Source: JBGRQA01 sp041725895
GTDB taxonomy: Bacteria > Bacteroidota > Bacteroidia > Bacteroidales > Marinifilaceae
DNA: 64,000 nt
Direction: 5' to 3'
Assembly: GCA_041725895.1 (NCBI GenBank)
Contig: JBGRQA010000005.1
Location: forward strand, 62,001-126,000
Under the pieces are notes generated by a model that saw only the letters and a list, made by a program, of their open reading frames with translations, was not told where the DNA came from and made no database searches. Shown piece by piece: positions 16,881 to 25,500 of the stretch. The position numbers were made by a program, and so were the translations under genes. How positions within the stretch are numbered: position 1 is the stretch's first letter; each line of letters opens with the position of its first letter.

Positions 16881-17134
16881 CGTACGGAAGGGGTTTTATG
16901 CGTACGGAGAGTAGAAACTCCGTCACCGATTGCTTCCCTTGCGTACGGAAAACAAAAAGAGGGTACGGAAGACAAAATGGGCGTCACCAACTGCCTCACC
17001 CGGCGTACGGAAGGGATTCTACGCGTACGGAGAACAGAAAGCCCGTCACCGATTGCTTCCCCTTGCGTACGGAGAGCAAAATGAGGGTACGGAAGACAAA
17101 TAGTAGGTGACTGGCTACCTTATCAAGCGTACGG
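16881..17134. repeat. Tandem array of 13 CGTACGG-type boxes at 20-22 bp, 62-bp higher-order unit
   Basis: Boxes start at 16881, 16901, 16921, 16942, 16962, 16982, 17004, 17024, 17044, 17066, 17086, 17106 and 17128. Two boxes of the CGTACGG or GGTACGG type are followed by a third, CGTCACC, giving a repeating 62-bp triplet; triplets alternate in detail so that the best match is at about 123 bp. Steps are 20, 20, 21-22. Each box is followed by a purine-rich spacer. The core CGTACG is palindromic. The array follows the terminator of the gene at 16052 and ends about 215 bases before the tRNA. From 17135 to 17349 I see nothing further. Confidence 0.9.
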
Positions 17135-17349
17135 AGAAGACAGAATAAGATAATGAGTAATGTTTAGGAAATTAGATGGATGAAAAATGGAATAGAACCT
17201 GGGTAGAACCTAATTTTAAAAAAGAATTGTGTTGCATCAAACTGTTAGGAATAGGAAGAATTGAATACCTGACATTGCCAACATCACGATTCAAACATAA
17301 AAACAAAACCACAACCATCTACTTATTAGCTGATTGTGGTTTCTCAAGG

Positions 17350-17421
17350 TAGCCCCAACAGGACTCGAACCTGTATCTATTGTTTAGGAAACAACTATTC
17401 TATCCCTTGAACTATGGGGCC
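17350..17421 (-). tRNA. tRNA-Arg(CCT)
   Basis: On the minus strand the acceptor arms GGCCCCA and TGGGGCT pair (first pair G-U), the T-arm is ACAGG-TTCGAGT-CCTGT, and the anticodon stem TTGTT/AACAA encloses the loop TTCCTAA with anticodon CCT, reading AGG codons. Discriminator base is A. CCA is not encoded. Length 72 nt without CCA. Confidence 0.95.
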
Positions 17422-17611
17422 ATCGGAAAGCAAAAGTATTTAATTTAATTTATTCCACAAAATCTAAAGGGGGCAACTTATCAATTCCATCCATTGAAAA
17501 GCCATTGAGCTTTAGCGATTGGCAATTGGACGAAGGAATGGCACATAATTCCCTTTTGAATGAGCAAACGCCTATTGCTGGTTGAAACGGGATGGGAAAA
17601 AGAAAATGCCC

Positions 17612-18751
17612 CTAGATATTCATCAGAATCTCAACAGCCCTGTCGAGGGTATCCCTGCGTTTGGCAAAGCAGAAACGCAGGAGTTTCTGCCTGGTTTTCT
17701 TGTGGTGAAACACCGATACCGGCAGGGAGGCCAGTCCATAGTCCCTAACCAGCCGGTGGGCAAAATCGATGTCGCTTTCATGACTAATTTTACTGTAATC
17801 CACCAATTGGAAGAAACTGCCCCAAACGGGCATCGGATCAAAGTTGGTGGACTGCAAAAGACGTTGAAAGTAATCCCGCTTGTTTTGGTAGAATTCGGCC
17901 AGGCGCAAATACTCCTCCTTTTGGGTCATAAAATCAGCAAAAGCATATTGTATGGGCGCATTTACAGATCCCACCATATGCTGGTGCACCTTTCGGAATT
18001 CCTTCATCAGGGAGGCAGGCCCCAGGCAGTAGCCAACTTCCCATCCCGACACGTGATAGGTTTTTCCAAAGGAGAAGGCTATTAGGCTGCGACCGGCAAG
18101 ATCGGGGTAACGGGCCATGCTCTCATGCTCTCGTCCATTGAAAACAATGTGCTCGTACACCTCATCGCTTAGAATAATAATATTGGTACCCCGAATGATC
18201 TTTTGCAACTGAAGAATGTCTTTCTGGTCGAACACCGACCCGGTGGGATTGTGCGGGGAATTGACAATGATCATGCGGGTGTTGGCACTCATCACCTTCT
18301 GCACCTGTCTCCAATCGATGACAAAATCGGGGCCCTGTATCTGCACAAATACCGGCTTTCCCCCGTTGATTTCCACAGCGGGTACATAGGAACTGTAGGC
18401 CGGCTCAAAAATAATCACCTCATCTCCCTCTTTGATCAATGCAGTTATGGCCGTATAGATGGCCTGTGTGGCTCCTGCGGTAATCGTAATTTCCTTCTCC
18501 GGGTCATAGGTATGCCCATAGAGATCCTCCACCTTCTCCGCTATCCGCTCCCGCAGAAGAGGAATGCCTTCAAAGGGGGCGTACTGGTTGTAGCCTTTCT
18601 GCATGTACTCGTTCACAAGAGCAACCAAACGATCGGAAGGAGGATACTCGGGAAGACGATCGGACAAATTGACAACGGTACCATTTTGGGCTCTCCGCTG
18701 AATTTCGAGCAAAACTTTATTTTGAATTTGAGAAAGCTTGGAACTGATCAT
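17612..18751 (-). CDS. Pyridoxal-phosphate aminotransferase, methionine aminotransferase-like
   Basis: Class I/II aminotransferase of 379 residues. The PLP lysine lies in SFGKTYHVSGWEVGY (about 236-250), with the YAPFEGIPLLRE and NSPHNPTG blocks upstream and a C-terminal arginine in LLRFCFAKR. SFGKTYHVTGWK-type sequences are found in E. coli YbdL, a methionine/aromatic aminotransferase, so that activity is the best guess. The ATG at 18751 (MISSKLSQ) is preferred to an in-frame start 19 codons upstream. It lies downstream of recO on the same strand, separated by 117 bases. Confidence 0.88.
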   Translation of the reverse strand: MISSKLSQIQNKVLLEIQRRAQNGTVVNLSDRLPEYPPSDRLVALVNEYMQKGYNQYAPFEGIPLLRERIAEKVEDLYGHTYDPEKEITITAGATQAIYTAITALIKEGDEVIIFEPAYSSYVPAVEINGGKPVFVQIQGPDFVIDWRQVQKVMSANTRMIIVNSPHNPTGSVFDQKDILQLQKIIRGTNIIILSDEVYEHIVFNGREHESMARYPDLAGRSLIAFSFGKTYHVSGWEVGYCLGPASLMKEFRKVHQHMVGSVNAPIQYAFADFMTQKEEYLRLAEFYQNKRDYFQRLLQSTNFDPMPVWGSFFQLVDYSKISHESDIDFAHRLVRDYGLASLPVSVFHHKKTRQKLLRFCFAKRRDTLDRAVEILMNI

Positions 18752-18868
18752 GGGATGTAATTTGGTGTGTCTCTTAAATGTACAAAATTTTAGGACCAAT
18801 TCCCTCAACTTCTGAAATCAAATTTTCTTTATTTCAGCCACCAATTGCCCTGTCCCAATTTATGGGGA

Positions 18869-19594
18869 CTAATGAAAAATTTCCCGTAAGACCGACAGTG
18901 ATTTCACCTCGGTAAACACCTCCAGGTGAAAGGAATAGTACTCCAGGATGGAATCCAACAACAGAGATCTGTTTTTCCCACTAATTTTCAACCGATTGTA
19001 TTCCTCAACTGAAGTATTGAGTAAAGAATACAACACTTCACTAAGGGTTTCATCCAAACAACGATGATGGGCTTGGGGCAAAGCAAGAAAAGAGCCGTTG
19101 AGCAAGTCGAAGTATTGGTGGGTGGCAGAGTAATTCTTTTGGGGAAAGAAGCCCAGAAACCGACTCAGGTGGAGCAGAAAGAAAAGATGAAAATTGGGTA
19201 CCGGTTCTTCCGTTGAATCCAGGAAAAGGATGCACTGGTACAAGAATTCAAACAGGGTGGGATTGGACTCCTCCTCACGCAATACTTTGTAAAGTACCTC
19301 TGCCAAAAATAGCGACTGGGTGCTTTTGAAGATATCGAAGGGCAAGTTGAACAGGGGATCGCTAACCTGGAATTCTTTCAGGATTTGAATGTCCTTTCCC
19401 TCCTTATGCCCTACCTCCATCTGCAAAAGGGTAAAAGGTCGCAACAGATTCGCCTTGCTTTTTGATTTGCGGGAACGTCCCCCTTTTACCATATAACTCT
19501 GCCGTCCGAACTTTTCGGTATAGATATGAACAATCAAGCTGGAATCCCCAAATTTGTGTTGATTCAGAACAATTCCCCTGGTTTTGTAAAGCAT
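18869..19594 (-). CDS. recO: DNA repair protein RecO
   Basis: Loads RecA on SSB-coated DNA in the RecFOR pathway. The 241-residue product starts MLYKTRGIVLNQHKFGDSS, which is the family's N-terminal OB-fold signature, followed by GRQSYMVKGGRSRKSK. The C-terminal part is helical; no clear CxxC zinc pair is seen, as in other Bacteroidota RecO. The ATG at 19594 is preferred because the nine extra upstream residues are not family-like. It follows the porZ-like gene with a gap of 53 bases, likely the same transcript. Confidence 0.9.
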   Translation of the reverse strand: MLYKTRGIVLNQHKFGDSSLIVHIYTEKFGRQSYMVKGGRSRKSKSKANLLRPFTLLQMEVGHKEGKDIQILKEFQVSDPLFNLPFDIFKSTQSLFLAEVLYKVLREEESNPTLFEFLYQCILFLDSTEEPVPNFHLFFLLHLSRFLGFFPQKNYSATHQYFDLLNGSFLALPQAHHRCLDETLSEVLYSLLNTSVEEYNRLKISGKNRSLLLDSILEYYSFHLEVFTEVKSLSVLREIFH

Positions 19595-19647
19595 AGGCTG
19601 TAAAATTAAGAGTCCTCCCAATCAATCGGTGGCATTACCGGATTAGT

Positions 19648-21936
19648 TTAATGAATCAATAGCAATTTAATCACTTTGGATTTAGAACCATCGGAGTTGG
19701 CGCAAAAAATAAGGTACACCCCCGTATGAACCCGGGATCCGGAGAAATTCCGCCCATCCCAAAGCATTTGTCCCCCCTGCGATTGACCTTCGTATACCAG
19801 GTTCCCGCTCACATCGGTAATTTTCACCGAAGAATCCGTCATCAAACCACTCACTACAATATCTCCGTGGTAGGTTTCCCGAACAGGATTCGGGTACACG
19901 TAGAGCTTACTGAAATTCTCTCCCCCTTCTGTTACCGCCCCTTTATAGGATATCAGCCCTTTATCGGTAGCAAAAAACACCTCTCCCGATTGAGGATCAA
20001 TGGATATTTTGTGAACCCTATTGGAGAGCAGGGGACTATTCCCGGTGTGAAAATGCAGTAATTGTTCATCTCCTGAGGAAGAAACCAGGAAAACACCGGA
20101 ATTCTCGGTTCCCAACCATTTCTGATTGGCTCCATCTACTGCAATACAATGAACCTTTTCTGTACCCAGGAGATACTGATTGGTGCCATCGAGGTTAATT
20201 ACGGGCCGGTAGGCATAAAAATCCTTATTTCGTAGCAGGTTCCCCGGTTGGGAATACACCATCACCCCCCTATCGGTTCCCAACCAGATACTTCCCTCCT
20301 TATCCTCCACCAAATCGAAAACCGTAGAGGTCAATTTCTGTTTGTTCTCATCTAAAACCCGGAAATTCCGGTAAACATCATCGTCGCGATTGGCCAGGGT
20401 TTGATTCTCGTTGACTGCAAAAAGTGCCATTCCAGGTCCGGTTAGCACCCATTTGTCCCCATCTGAAGTGACAATTATCTTTCTCACATCCTCCTGGTTG
20501 GCAAGCGGAGAATACTCCAAAGCAATCCACTGCCCATCTGTATTTCTCACCTTAATTGAGCTGGAAGTTCCGGCATCCAGTACCCACAGGGCTCCCTGCC
20601 GGTCTGCAGCCATTCCGGCAATACGGGCTTCGGAATTTCCCAGGGGAGAATTCCCGGCATCCCATTGTTCAATCAACTTCTCCTGGTCCATTACCAAAAT
20701 TCCCTGCCCCCACGATCCCAAATACATTTGGGAAGGTTTTACAGGATTGATGGCAAGACTTACCAGGTCTTTTACAGGATTCAACTGAGGTATTTGCTTT
20801 CGGTCAATATTTCGCCATTGCCGATCCTCCAGCAAACTGATTTCAGCGGGATAATTTTTTCCGGAATTGTCTCCGTTTCTACCTCCACGAAGCATCCACA
20901 AGGAATTGGCCCCGTGAAGCATGGCCTCCGTTTCGGTATATTGCGGGCCATCAGGCTTGATGGAAACGTATTGATCGCCCTCCAAGCCCAAAACCGCTCT
21001 TCCAAAATCAGCCAGATAGCGATTGCCTTGTTGGGTTTGAAGCGCATCTCTCAAATCCAAAACTTCATTTCCTACTTGCTTTATCCTTTCCACTTCCTGC
21101 CCCAGTAGGTTCAGGATTCGAAGCTCACCACCTGCTACAACCCACAACTGATTGTCTTGAAATCGAACTGAGCTCACCTTTGGTAAATCGGCAACGAAAG
21201 CATTCCACATTCCATTCCTAAACACCAAGATCTGATCATTTGTCAGTCCCAAGGAATGAACAACAAAAACCTGATTTTCATGAGAAAGAACAAACCGGAA
21301 CTCTCCTTGAAAATCCGGCAAATTTGTCAGCAAATCCCAATTGTTAAAATCAGCCAGGTTCAAGCCCTCCATCTCCGCCCGATAGATACCCCGACCAGTG
21401 GCGGCATAGAGGTACTTACCGGCCCGGGTCAGCCCGTTTACCTTAAGTGGGGCTCCTCCATCACCAATGTAGTAGGTGTCCGCCACTTCCGATTTATCCA
21501 AATTCAGTACCACAATACCAAATCCGGTTCCCAGGAAGGCCTTGTTTCCATGGAACAGAACGGAGTAAATGGAAGAATTACCTGACAAATTGGCTTTTCT
21601 TATATCCGGGATATTTACCAGCTGATTCTCCTCCAAAAGATCGACATTCCCATTCTGGTAGCCAATCAGCAATCGTCCGGTAACATTGTCATACTCCAGA
21701 GTTTGAATACCGACGTCAGACAAGCCGTTGATTTTGCTATAGGTCAACACCCGGTTGTCTTCGAAAGAATAACTGAACAGTCCTGATTCTGTCAGGCAAA
21801 ACAATCGGTTCCCCGCCTCCAAAAGCTTTACACTTTTGCGAAAGGGCAAATGCTCCTGCCAATTTCCTACCCCCAACTGACCAAACAGGGAAAAAGAGGC
21901 AAAAAACAAGGTCAAAAACAACAAGTTATTCTTCAT
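19648..21936 (-). CDS. porZ: PorZ-like type IX secretion protein (beta-propellers plus C-terminal sorting domain)
   Basis: 762 residues. A signal peptide (MKNNLLFLTLFFASFSLFGQ) is followed by GVGNWQEHLPFRKSVKL and repeated propeller blades such as LFCLTESGLFSY, KAFLGTGFGIVVLN and IWLGTDRGVMVYS, giving two seven-bladed propellers. The C-terminal 80 residues form a type IX sorting domain: LYVYPNPVRETYHGD, then VKITDVSGNLVYEG and HTGVYLIF. This architecture is that of PorZ, a part of the type IX attachment complex on the cell surface. Simple two-component regulator propeller proteins with a sorting domain are the alternative. The ATG at 21936 is preferred to one four codons upstream. The gene sits between rdgB and recO. 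Confidence 0.78.
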   Translation of the reverse strand: MKNNLLFLTLFFASFSLFGQLGVGNWQEHLPFRKSVKLLEAGNRLFCLTESGLFSYSFEDNRVLTYSKINGLSDVGIQTLEYDNVTGRLLIGYQNGNVDLLEENQLVNIPDIRKANLSGNSSIYSVLFHGNKAFLGTGFGIVVLNLDKSEVADTYYIGDGGAPLKVNGLTRAGKYLYAATGRGIYRAEMEGLNLADFNNWDLLTNLPDFQGEFRFVLSHENQVFVVHSLGLTNDQILVFRNGMWNAFVADLPKVSSVRFQDNQLWVVAGGELRILNLLGQEVERIKQVGNEVLDLRDALQTQQGNRYLADFGRAVLGLEGDQYVSIKPDGPQYTETEAMLHGANSLWMLRGGRNGDNSGKNYPAEISLLEDRQWRNIDRKQIPQLNPVKDLVSLAINPVKPSQMYLGSWGQGILVMDQEKLIEQWDAGNSPLGNSEARIAGMAADRQGALWVLDAGTSSSIKVRNTDGQWIALEYSPLANQEDVRKIIVTSDGDKWVLTGPGMALFAVNENQTLANRDDDVYRNFRVLDENKQKLTSTVFDLVEDKEGSIWLGTDRGVMVYSQPGNLLRNKDFYAYRPVINLDGTNQYLLGTEKVHCIAVDGANQKWLGTENSGVFLVSSSGDEQLLHFHTGNSPLLSNRVHKISIDPQSGEVFFATDKGLISYKGAVTEGGENFSKLYVYPNPVRETYHGDIVVSGLMTDSSVKITDVSGNLVYEGQSQGGQMLWDGRNFSGSRVHTGVYLIFCANSDGSKSKVIKLLLIH

Positions 21937-21969
21937 ATAAACTACCAAAGATAATTATAAAACAACATT

Positions 21970-22545
21970 TTATCTATTCAGGAGGAAATCCACAAGCTTT
22001 CTAACAGCTCTTCCCCTGTGGCTGATCTCATTCTTGGAGGTCATATCCATTTCTGCAAAGGATACTCCCCTGCCTTCGGGCTCAAAAATCGGATCGTACC
22101 CAAATCCATCCGCACCTTTTTTCTCCTTAAGAATAGCACCATCAACGATTCCTTCAAAGCGATATTCCTTGCCATCAAGTACAAGTGAGACCACGGTACG
22201 AAATCTGGCACTGCGGTTCTTCTCACCCTCCATCTTGCGTAGCACCTTTGCCATATTCTCCTCTGAGCTTTTGGCCTCTCCTGCATAGCGAGCCGAATAG
22301 ACTCCGGGCTCTCCGTTCAAAGCTTCAATCTCCAAACCTGTATCATCAGCAAAACAATTGATTTTGTACCTATCGTAGATGTAGAAAGCTTTTTGGGAGG
22401 CATTCTCCTCCAAAGTCTCATGATCCTCAGGGATTTCATCATCACATTGAATATCCTTTAAACTAAGAATTTCAAATTCCTCGCCCAACATGTTCTGGAT
22501 CTCTTTCAGCTTATTCCGATTGTTTGTAGCAAAAACCAATTTCAT
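21970..22545 (-). CDS. rdgB: XTP/dITP diphosphatase (RdgB/HAM1)
   Basis: Removes non-canonical purine nucleoside triphosphates such as XTP and dITP from the pool. The 191-residue length is typical. Conserved blocks: LVFATNNRNKLKEI at the N-terminus, ADDTGLEIEALNGEPG (about 65-80) with the metal-binding acidic pair, GYDPIF near 148, and the C-terminal KNEISHRGRAVRKL. It starts the minus-strand cluster rdgB, porZ-like, recO with 33 bases to the next gene. Confidence 0.95.
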   Translation of the reverse strand: MKLVFATNNRNKLKEIQNMLGEEFEILSLKDIQCDDEIPEDHETLEENASQKAFYIYDRYKINCFADDTGLEIEALNGEPGVYSARYAGEAKSSEENMAKVLRKMEGEKNRSARFRTVVSLVLDGKEYRFEGIVDGAILKEKKGADGFGYDPIFEPEGRGVSFAEMDMTSKNEISHRGRAVRKLVDFLLNR

Positions 22546-22650
22546 AAAACTCTGTATTTAATTAATCGAAGAAAGATCCCCTGAAAATCATAACAGTCAA
22601 CTACAGAGCAGCTCACAATTGATTCTCTATGGGATTACACTTCGCGTCAA

Positions 22651-22680
22651 ACAAAAAAACAACGGCATAAACCGTTGTTT
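22651..22680 (-). terminator. Intrinsic terminator after the universal stress protein gene
   Basis: On the minus strand AAACAACGG pairs with CCGTTGTTT around a 6-base loop (22657-22680), followed by more T residues. It lies about 90 bases after the stop of the gene at 22769. Confidence 0.85.
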
Positions 22681-22768
22681 CAAAGATAGAAATTTTTCAC
22701 TGTATAATATTTTCCATTCATGGATGTCACCTTTAATTGAAGGACAACCATTTTTCCTGAGACTTTTT

Positions 22769-23596
22769 TTAATAGAAACTGCCGTATTTGGCCAAATCGG
22801 TACGGGGATTCACACACATAACCGGAATATGAGCAGAATTGGCAATTACATGCTGTTCATGAGCCCCCAGCATATAATCCTGGAAGGAGATGTTTTTGGT
22901 GGTCATGATCAAAATAATATCCGTCTCAATTTTCTTGGAAAAGTTGATTACCTCCTGGGCAAAATCATTGCCGGTATCCGCTACGTCGATATCGTAACTA
23001 ATTCCACGGTTCTCAAGATATTTCTTTGCAAAAATCAAATTGGCCTTGGTACGCTGCAACATTTGTCCTTCGGGCACAAGAGGAGTAATGATTCGGATTT
23101 TGGCTTTAAAAAATTTCCCCATGAATTCAGCCCATCCCAACTTCTCTTTGTTTTCCTTCTTAAAATCAACCGGCAAAACAACTGATCTGTATTGATCACG
23201 AACCGGGGGGGCCTGAACAACCACAAAAGGAACACGGGATCCAACAATAACCTTAAGAGCCCAACTTCCAGTGAGCTTTTGCATCCCCTTTATTCCATGG
23301 GTTCCCATAAGCACCATCAAGGCATTCATCTCTTTGGCTATTTCATTGATCGTTGTAAAAATACTCCCTTCCCGTGCAACAACCTGGATTTTTACTCCCT
23401 TACTATTTTCAAATTCTTTCACCGACTGTTCCATTTTTTCGGTAACTTCGGGGATGTGGGCTGCTTTTTTTACAATGTGAACCAAAATAACCTCAGCATC
23501 CACATTTTTTGCAAAGATTAATGCATGCTGGAGGGCATATTTGGCAACCTCCGAGAAATCCCATGCTACAAGTAATGTCCTATTATCGGCTTTCAT
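22769..23596 (-). CDS. Universal stress protein with two UspA domains
   Basis: 275 residues formed by two tandem Usp domains. The first starts RTLLVAWDFSEVAKYALQHA and carries MGTHGIKGMQKLTGSWALKVI, close to the G-2x-G-9x-G(S/T) ATP-binding pattern. The second (from about residue 150) begins SVVLPVDFKKENKEKL and is more diverged, with MTTKNISFQDYMLGAHEQHVI. Tandem Usp proteins are thought to act as cytoplasmic stress or nucleotide sensors; no client is evident. It is divergently oriented to the adenylate cyclase gene across 189 bases that carry direct repeats. Confidence 0.88.
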   Translation of the reverse strand: MKADNRTLLVAWDFSEVAKYALQHALIFAKNVDAEVILVHIVKKAAHIPEVTEKMEQSVKEFENSKGVKIQVVAREGSIFTTINEIAKEMNALMVLMGTHGIKGMQKLTGSWALKVIVGSRVPFVVVQAPPVRDQYRSVVLPVDFKKENKEKLGWAEFMGKFFKAKIRIITPLVPEGQMLQRTKANLIFAKKYLENRGISYDIDVADTGNDFAQEVINFSKKIETDIILIMTTKNISFQDYMLGAHEQHVIANSAHIPVMCVNPRTDLAKYGSFY

Positions 23597-23705
23597 ATTC
23601 TCTCTGTTAAAAAAGATACTGTTATGTTAAAATTTTAAGACGTCAATTTAAAACATATTTGTGAAATTTCAAAATTTTTCATTTTCCCAAAAATTCTATG
23701 TTAAT

Positions 23706-23744
23706 TTAACTTAGCTGTTCCAAATTTAATTAACTTAGGCTGTT
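23706..23744. promoter_or_regulatory. Direct repeat pair between two divergent genes
   Basis: TTAACTTAG-CTGTT (23706-23719) and TTAACTTAGGCTGTT (23730-23744) are spaced 24 bp. Between them lies CAAATTTA (23721-23728), which on the minus strand is TAAATTTG, a full match to TAnnTTTG and a possible -7 element of the Usp gene. The pair may be an operator. Confidence 0.45.
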
Positions 23745-23785
23745 TTAATTTACCCAAGAGGTATTTTTATATTAAATAGAATTCG

Positions 23786-25294
23786 ATGTTTTATTACACC
23801 TGCACTACTTACACCCTAGTTCTCCTGTACAATCTTTACTCTTCGTTTTTTACCACAGGGATCACTGTAAGCAAAGGTTTCGTTTCGATAATTATCGTTA
23901 GCAACCTGATCCTTCTCATCACAATTTTTCTTTACTTCCGAATTAAACTCAAAAGATACCAGAAGCAACTGGAGGAAGAATTCTTTGAAAAGAATAAGAA
24001 AATCTTAGAGCAGAGTGACAAAACCGAAAAACTGCTAGCCAATCTTCTCCCCAAACAAACTGCCGAGGAGTTAAAATCCAAAGGGAAAGTGAGTTCCAAA
24101 AGGTACCGGATGGTCACCGTTCTATTCTCCGATATTCACGGCTTTACAAAAATCGTAGAGCAGATGAATCCGGAAGAATTAATTGATGAATTGGACAAAT
24201 TCTTCATGCATTTCGATTCGGTAGTGGATAAATACAATATAGAAAAAATCAAAACTGTGGGCGACGCCTACATGTGTGCCGGAGGAATTCCCAATAAAAA
24301 CCGCACCAACCCCATTGAAGTGATTCTGGCCGCCCTGGAAATCCAGCAGTACATGAAGAACATGCAGATCAATTCCAATAATGACAAGAAGCCCATCTGG
24401 GGACTTCGAATCGGGATTCATACAGGACCGGTAATCGCTGGGGTGGTTGGTTCCAAGAAGATCTCCTACGATATCTGGGGGGATACCGTGAATACGGCCA
24501 GCCGAATGGAATCATCCGGTTCGGTAGGTGAAATTAATATCTCGGGAATGACCTATATGCTGATTAAGGACTACTTTATCTGCGAATACCGAGGGCGAAT
24601 GCCTGTAAAATACAAGGGGAACATTGATATGTACTTTGTAAAGGGTTTTAAACCTGCCATGTGTTCCGACCTAAAAGGACTGATACCCAATCAGCACTTT
24701 AAAACCCGCTTTCAAATGTTACGCTACGACGATCTGGAAGAAAGCATCCTAACCAAACTGGAGAACGAACTGCCCAAAAACCTATACTATCACAACCTGA
24801 AACACACAATTGACGTAATTACCGAGGTCGAAATCATTGGTCGCAAGGAAGGGGTCAGCAACGAAGAAATGCTACTATTAAAAACTGCGGCCCTGTTTCA
24901 TGATACGGGTTTTATCCTCTCCTACAACGATCATGAAGAGTATGGCACCAAGCTGGCTCGCCACATTCTGCCTCAATATTTTTATGAGCCACACCAACAG
25001 GAAGCTGTTTGTAACCTGATTATGGCCACAAAACTACCCCCTCAGCCCCAAAATCGTTTGGAAAGAATAATCTGTGATGCCGATTTGGATTATTTGGGCA
25101 GAACTGATTTCATTCCTGTTTCGGGAAGTTTATACCGGGAATTACGCGAATATGGCCGGATAAAAAGTATCGACGAATGGAACCGAATGCAGATCAAATT
25201 CATTGAAAATCATCAGTATTTTACCGAAACAGCTCGCAACATGCGTGATGTAAACAAACAAAAACAGTTGGAAAAATTACGGGAACTTATCTAA
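23786..25294 (+). CDS. Membrane-anchored class III adenylate cyclase fused to an HD-domain hydrolase
   Basis: 502 residues. One transmembrane helix (about 33-52) and a coiled-coil linker (55-80, QKQLEEEFFEKNKKILEQ) precede a class III cyclase domain (105-285). Metal aspartates are D116 (FSDIHGF) and D160 (TVGDAY). K156 and D229 (SYDIWG) match adenine-specifying residues, and N236/R240 (VNTASR) match the transition-state pair. The C-terminal HD domain (325-450) has H340 (NLKHT), H372-D373 (LFHDTG) and D431 (CDADLDYLG), a full metal-site set. Other HD domains of this type hydrolyse cyclic nucleotides or phosphates, so the chain may both make and break a nucleotide signal; this is inference. The start at 23786 is the only suitable ATG before the helix. 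Confidence 0.88.
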   Translation: MFYYTCTTYTLVLLYNLYSSFFTTGITVSKGFVSIIIVSNLILLITIFLYFRIKLKRYQKQLEEEFFEKNKKILEQSDKTEKLLANLLPKQTAEELKSKGKVSSKRYRMVTVLFSDIHGFTKIVEQMNPEELIDELDKFFMHFDSVVDKYNIEKIKTVGDAYMCAGGIPNKNRTNPIEVILAALEIQQYMKNMQINSNNDKKPIWGLRIGIHTGPVIAGVVGSKKISYDIWGDTVNTASRMESSGSVGEINISGMTYMLIKDYFICEYRGRMPVKYKGNIDMYFVKGFKPAMCSDLKGLIPNQHFKTRFQMLRYDDLEESILTKLENELPKNLYYHNLKHTIDVITEVEIIGRKEGVSNEEMLLLKTAALFHDTGFILSYNDHEEYGTKLARHILPQYFYEPHQQEAVCNLIMATKLPPQPQNRLERIICDADLDYLGRTDFIPVSGSLYRELREYGRIKSIDEWNRMQIKFIENHQYFTETARNMRDVNKQKQLEKLRELI

Positions 25295-25500
25295 AATTGT
25301 CAATTTATTTGTATTTTTAGGTAAATCGATTATAAATTGAAAGCAAATTAATCAAATCTCTTAGTATTTTCTCGTTTTATCACCAAAGAGAATGAAAATT
25401 ATCACTATATTCGAAATCGAAAAGATCGGTTGTTCCAGCCGAAATTTTACAAAAAATTTGAATAAACAGATCAAAACTTAAACAACTGGGGGAAAATAAA

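Noticed and set aside
16865..17110. 81-codon open frame with repeated RAYGRGF/RTES-like peptides
   Set aside because: It is a translation of the tandem DNA repeat; spacing changes of 20, 21 and 22 bases would break any frame in a longer array.
16881..17134. CRISPR array
   Set aside because: Repeat identity is limited to 7-9 bases, the period is 20-22 bp, there are no unique spacers of regular CRISPR length and no cas genes in the window.
22619..23185. 188-codon plus-strand frame opposite the universal stress protein gene
   Set aside because: It is antisense to a confident gene and crosses its terminator hairpin; composition is that of a shadow frame.
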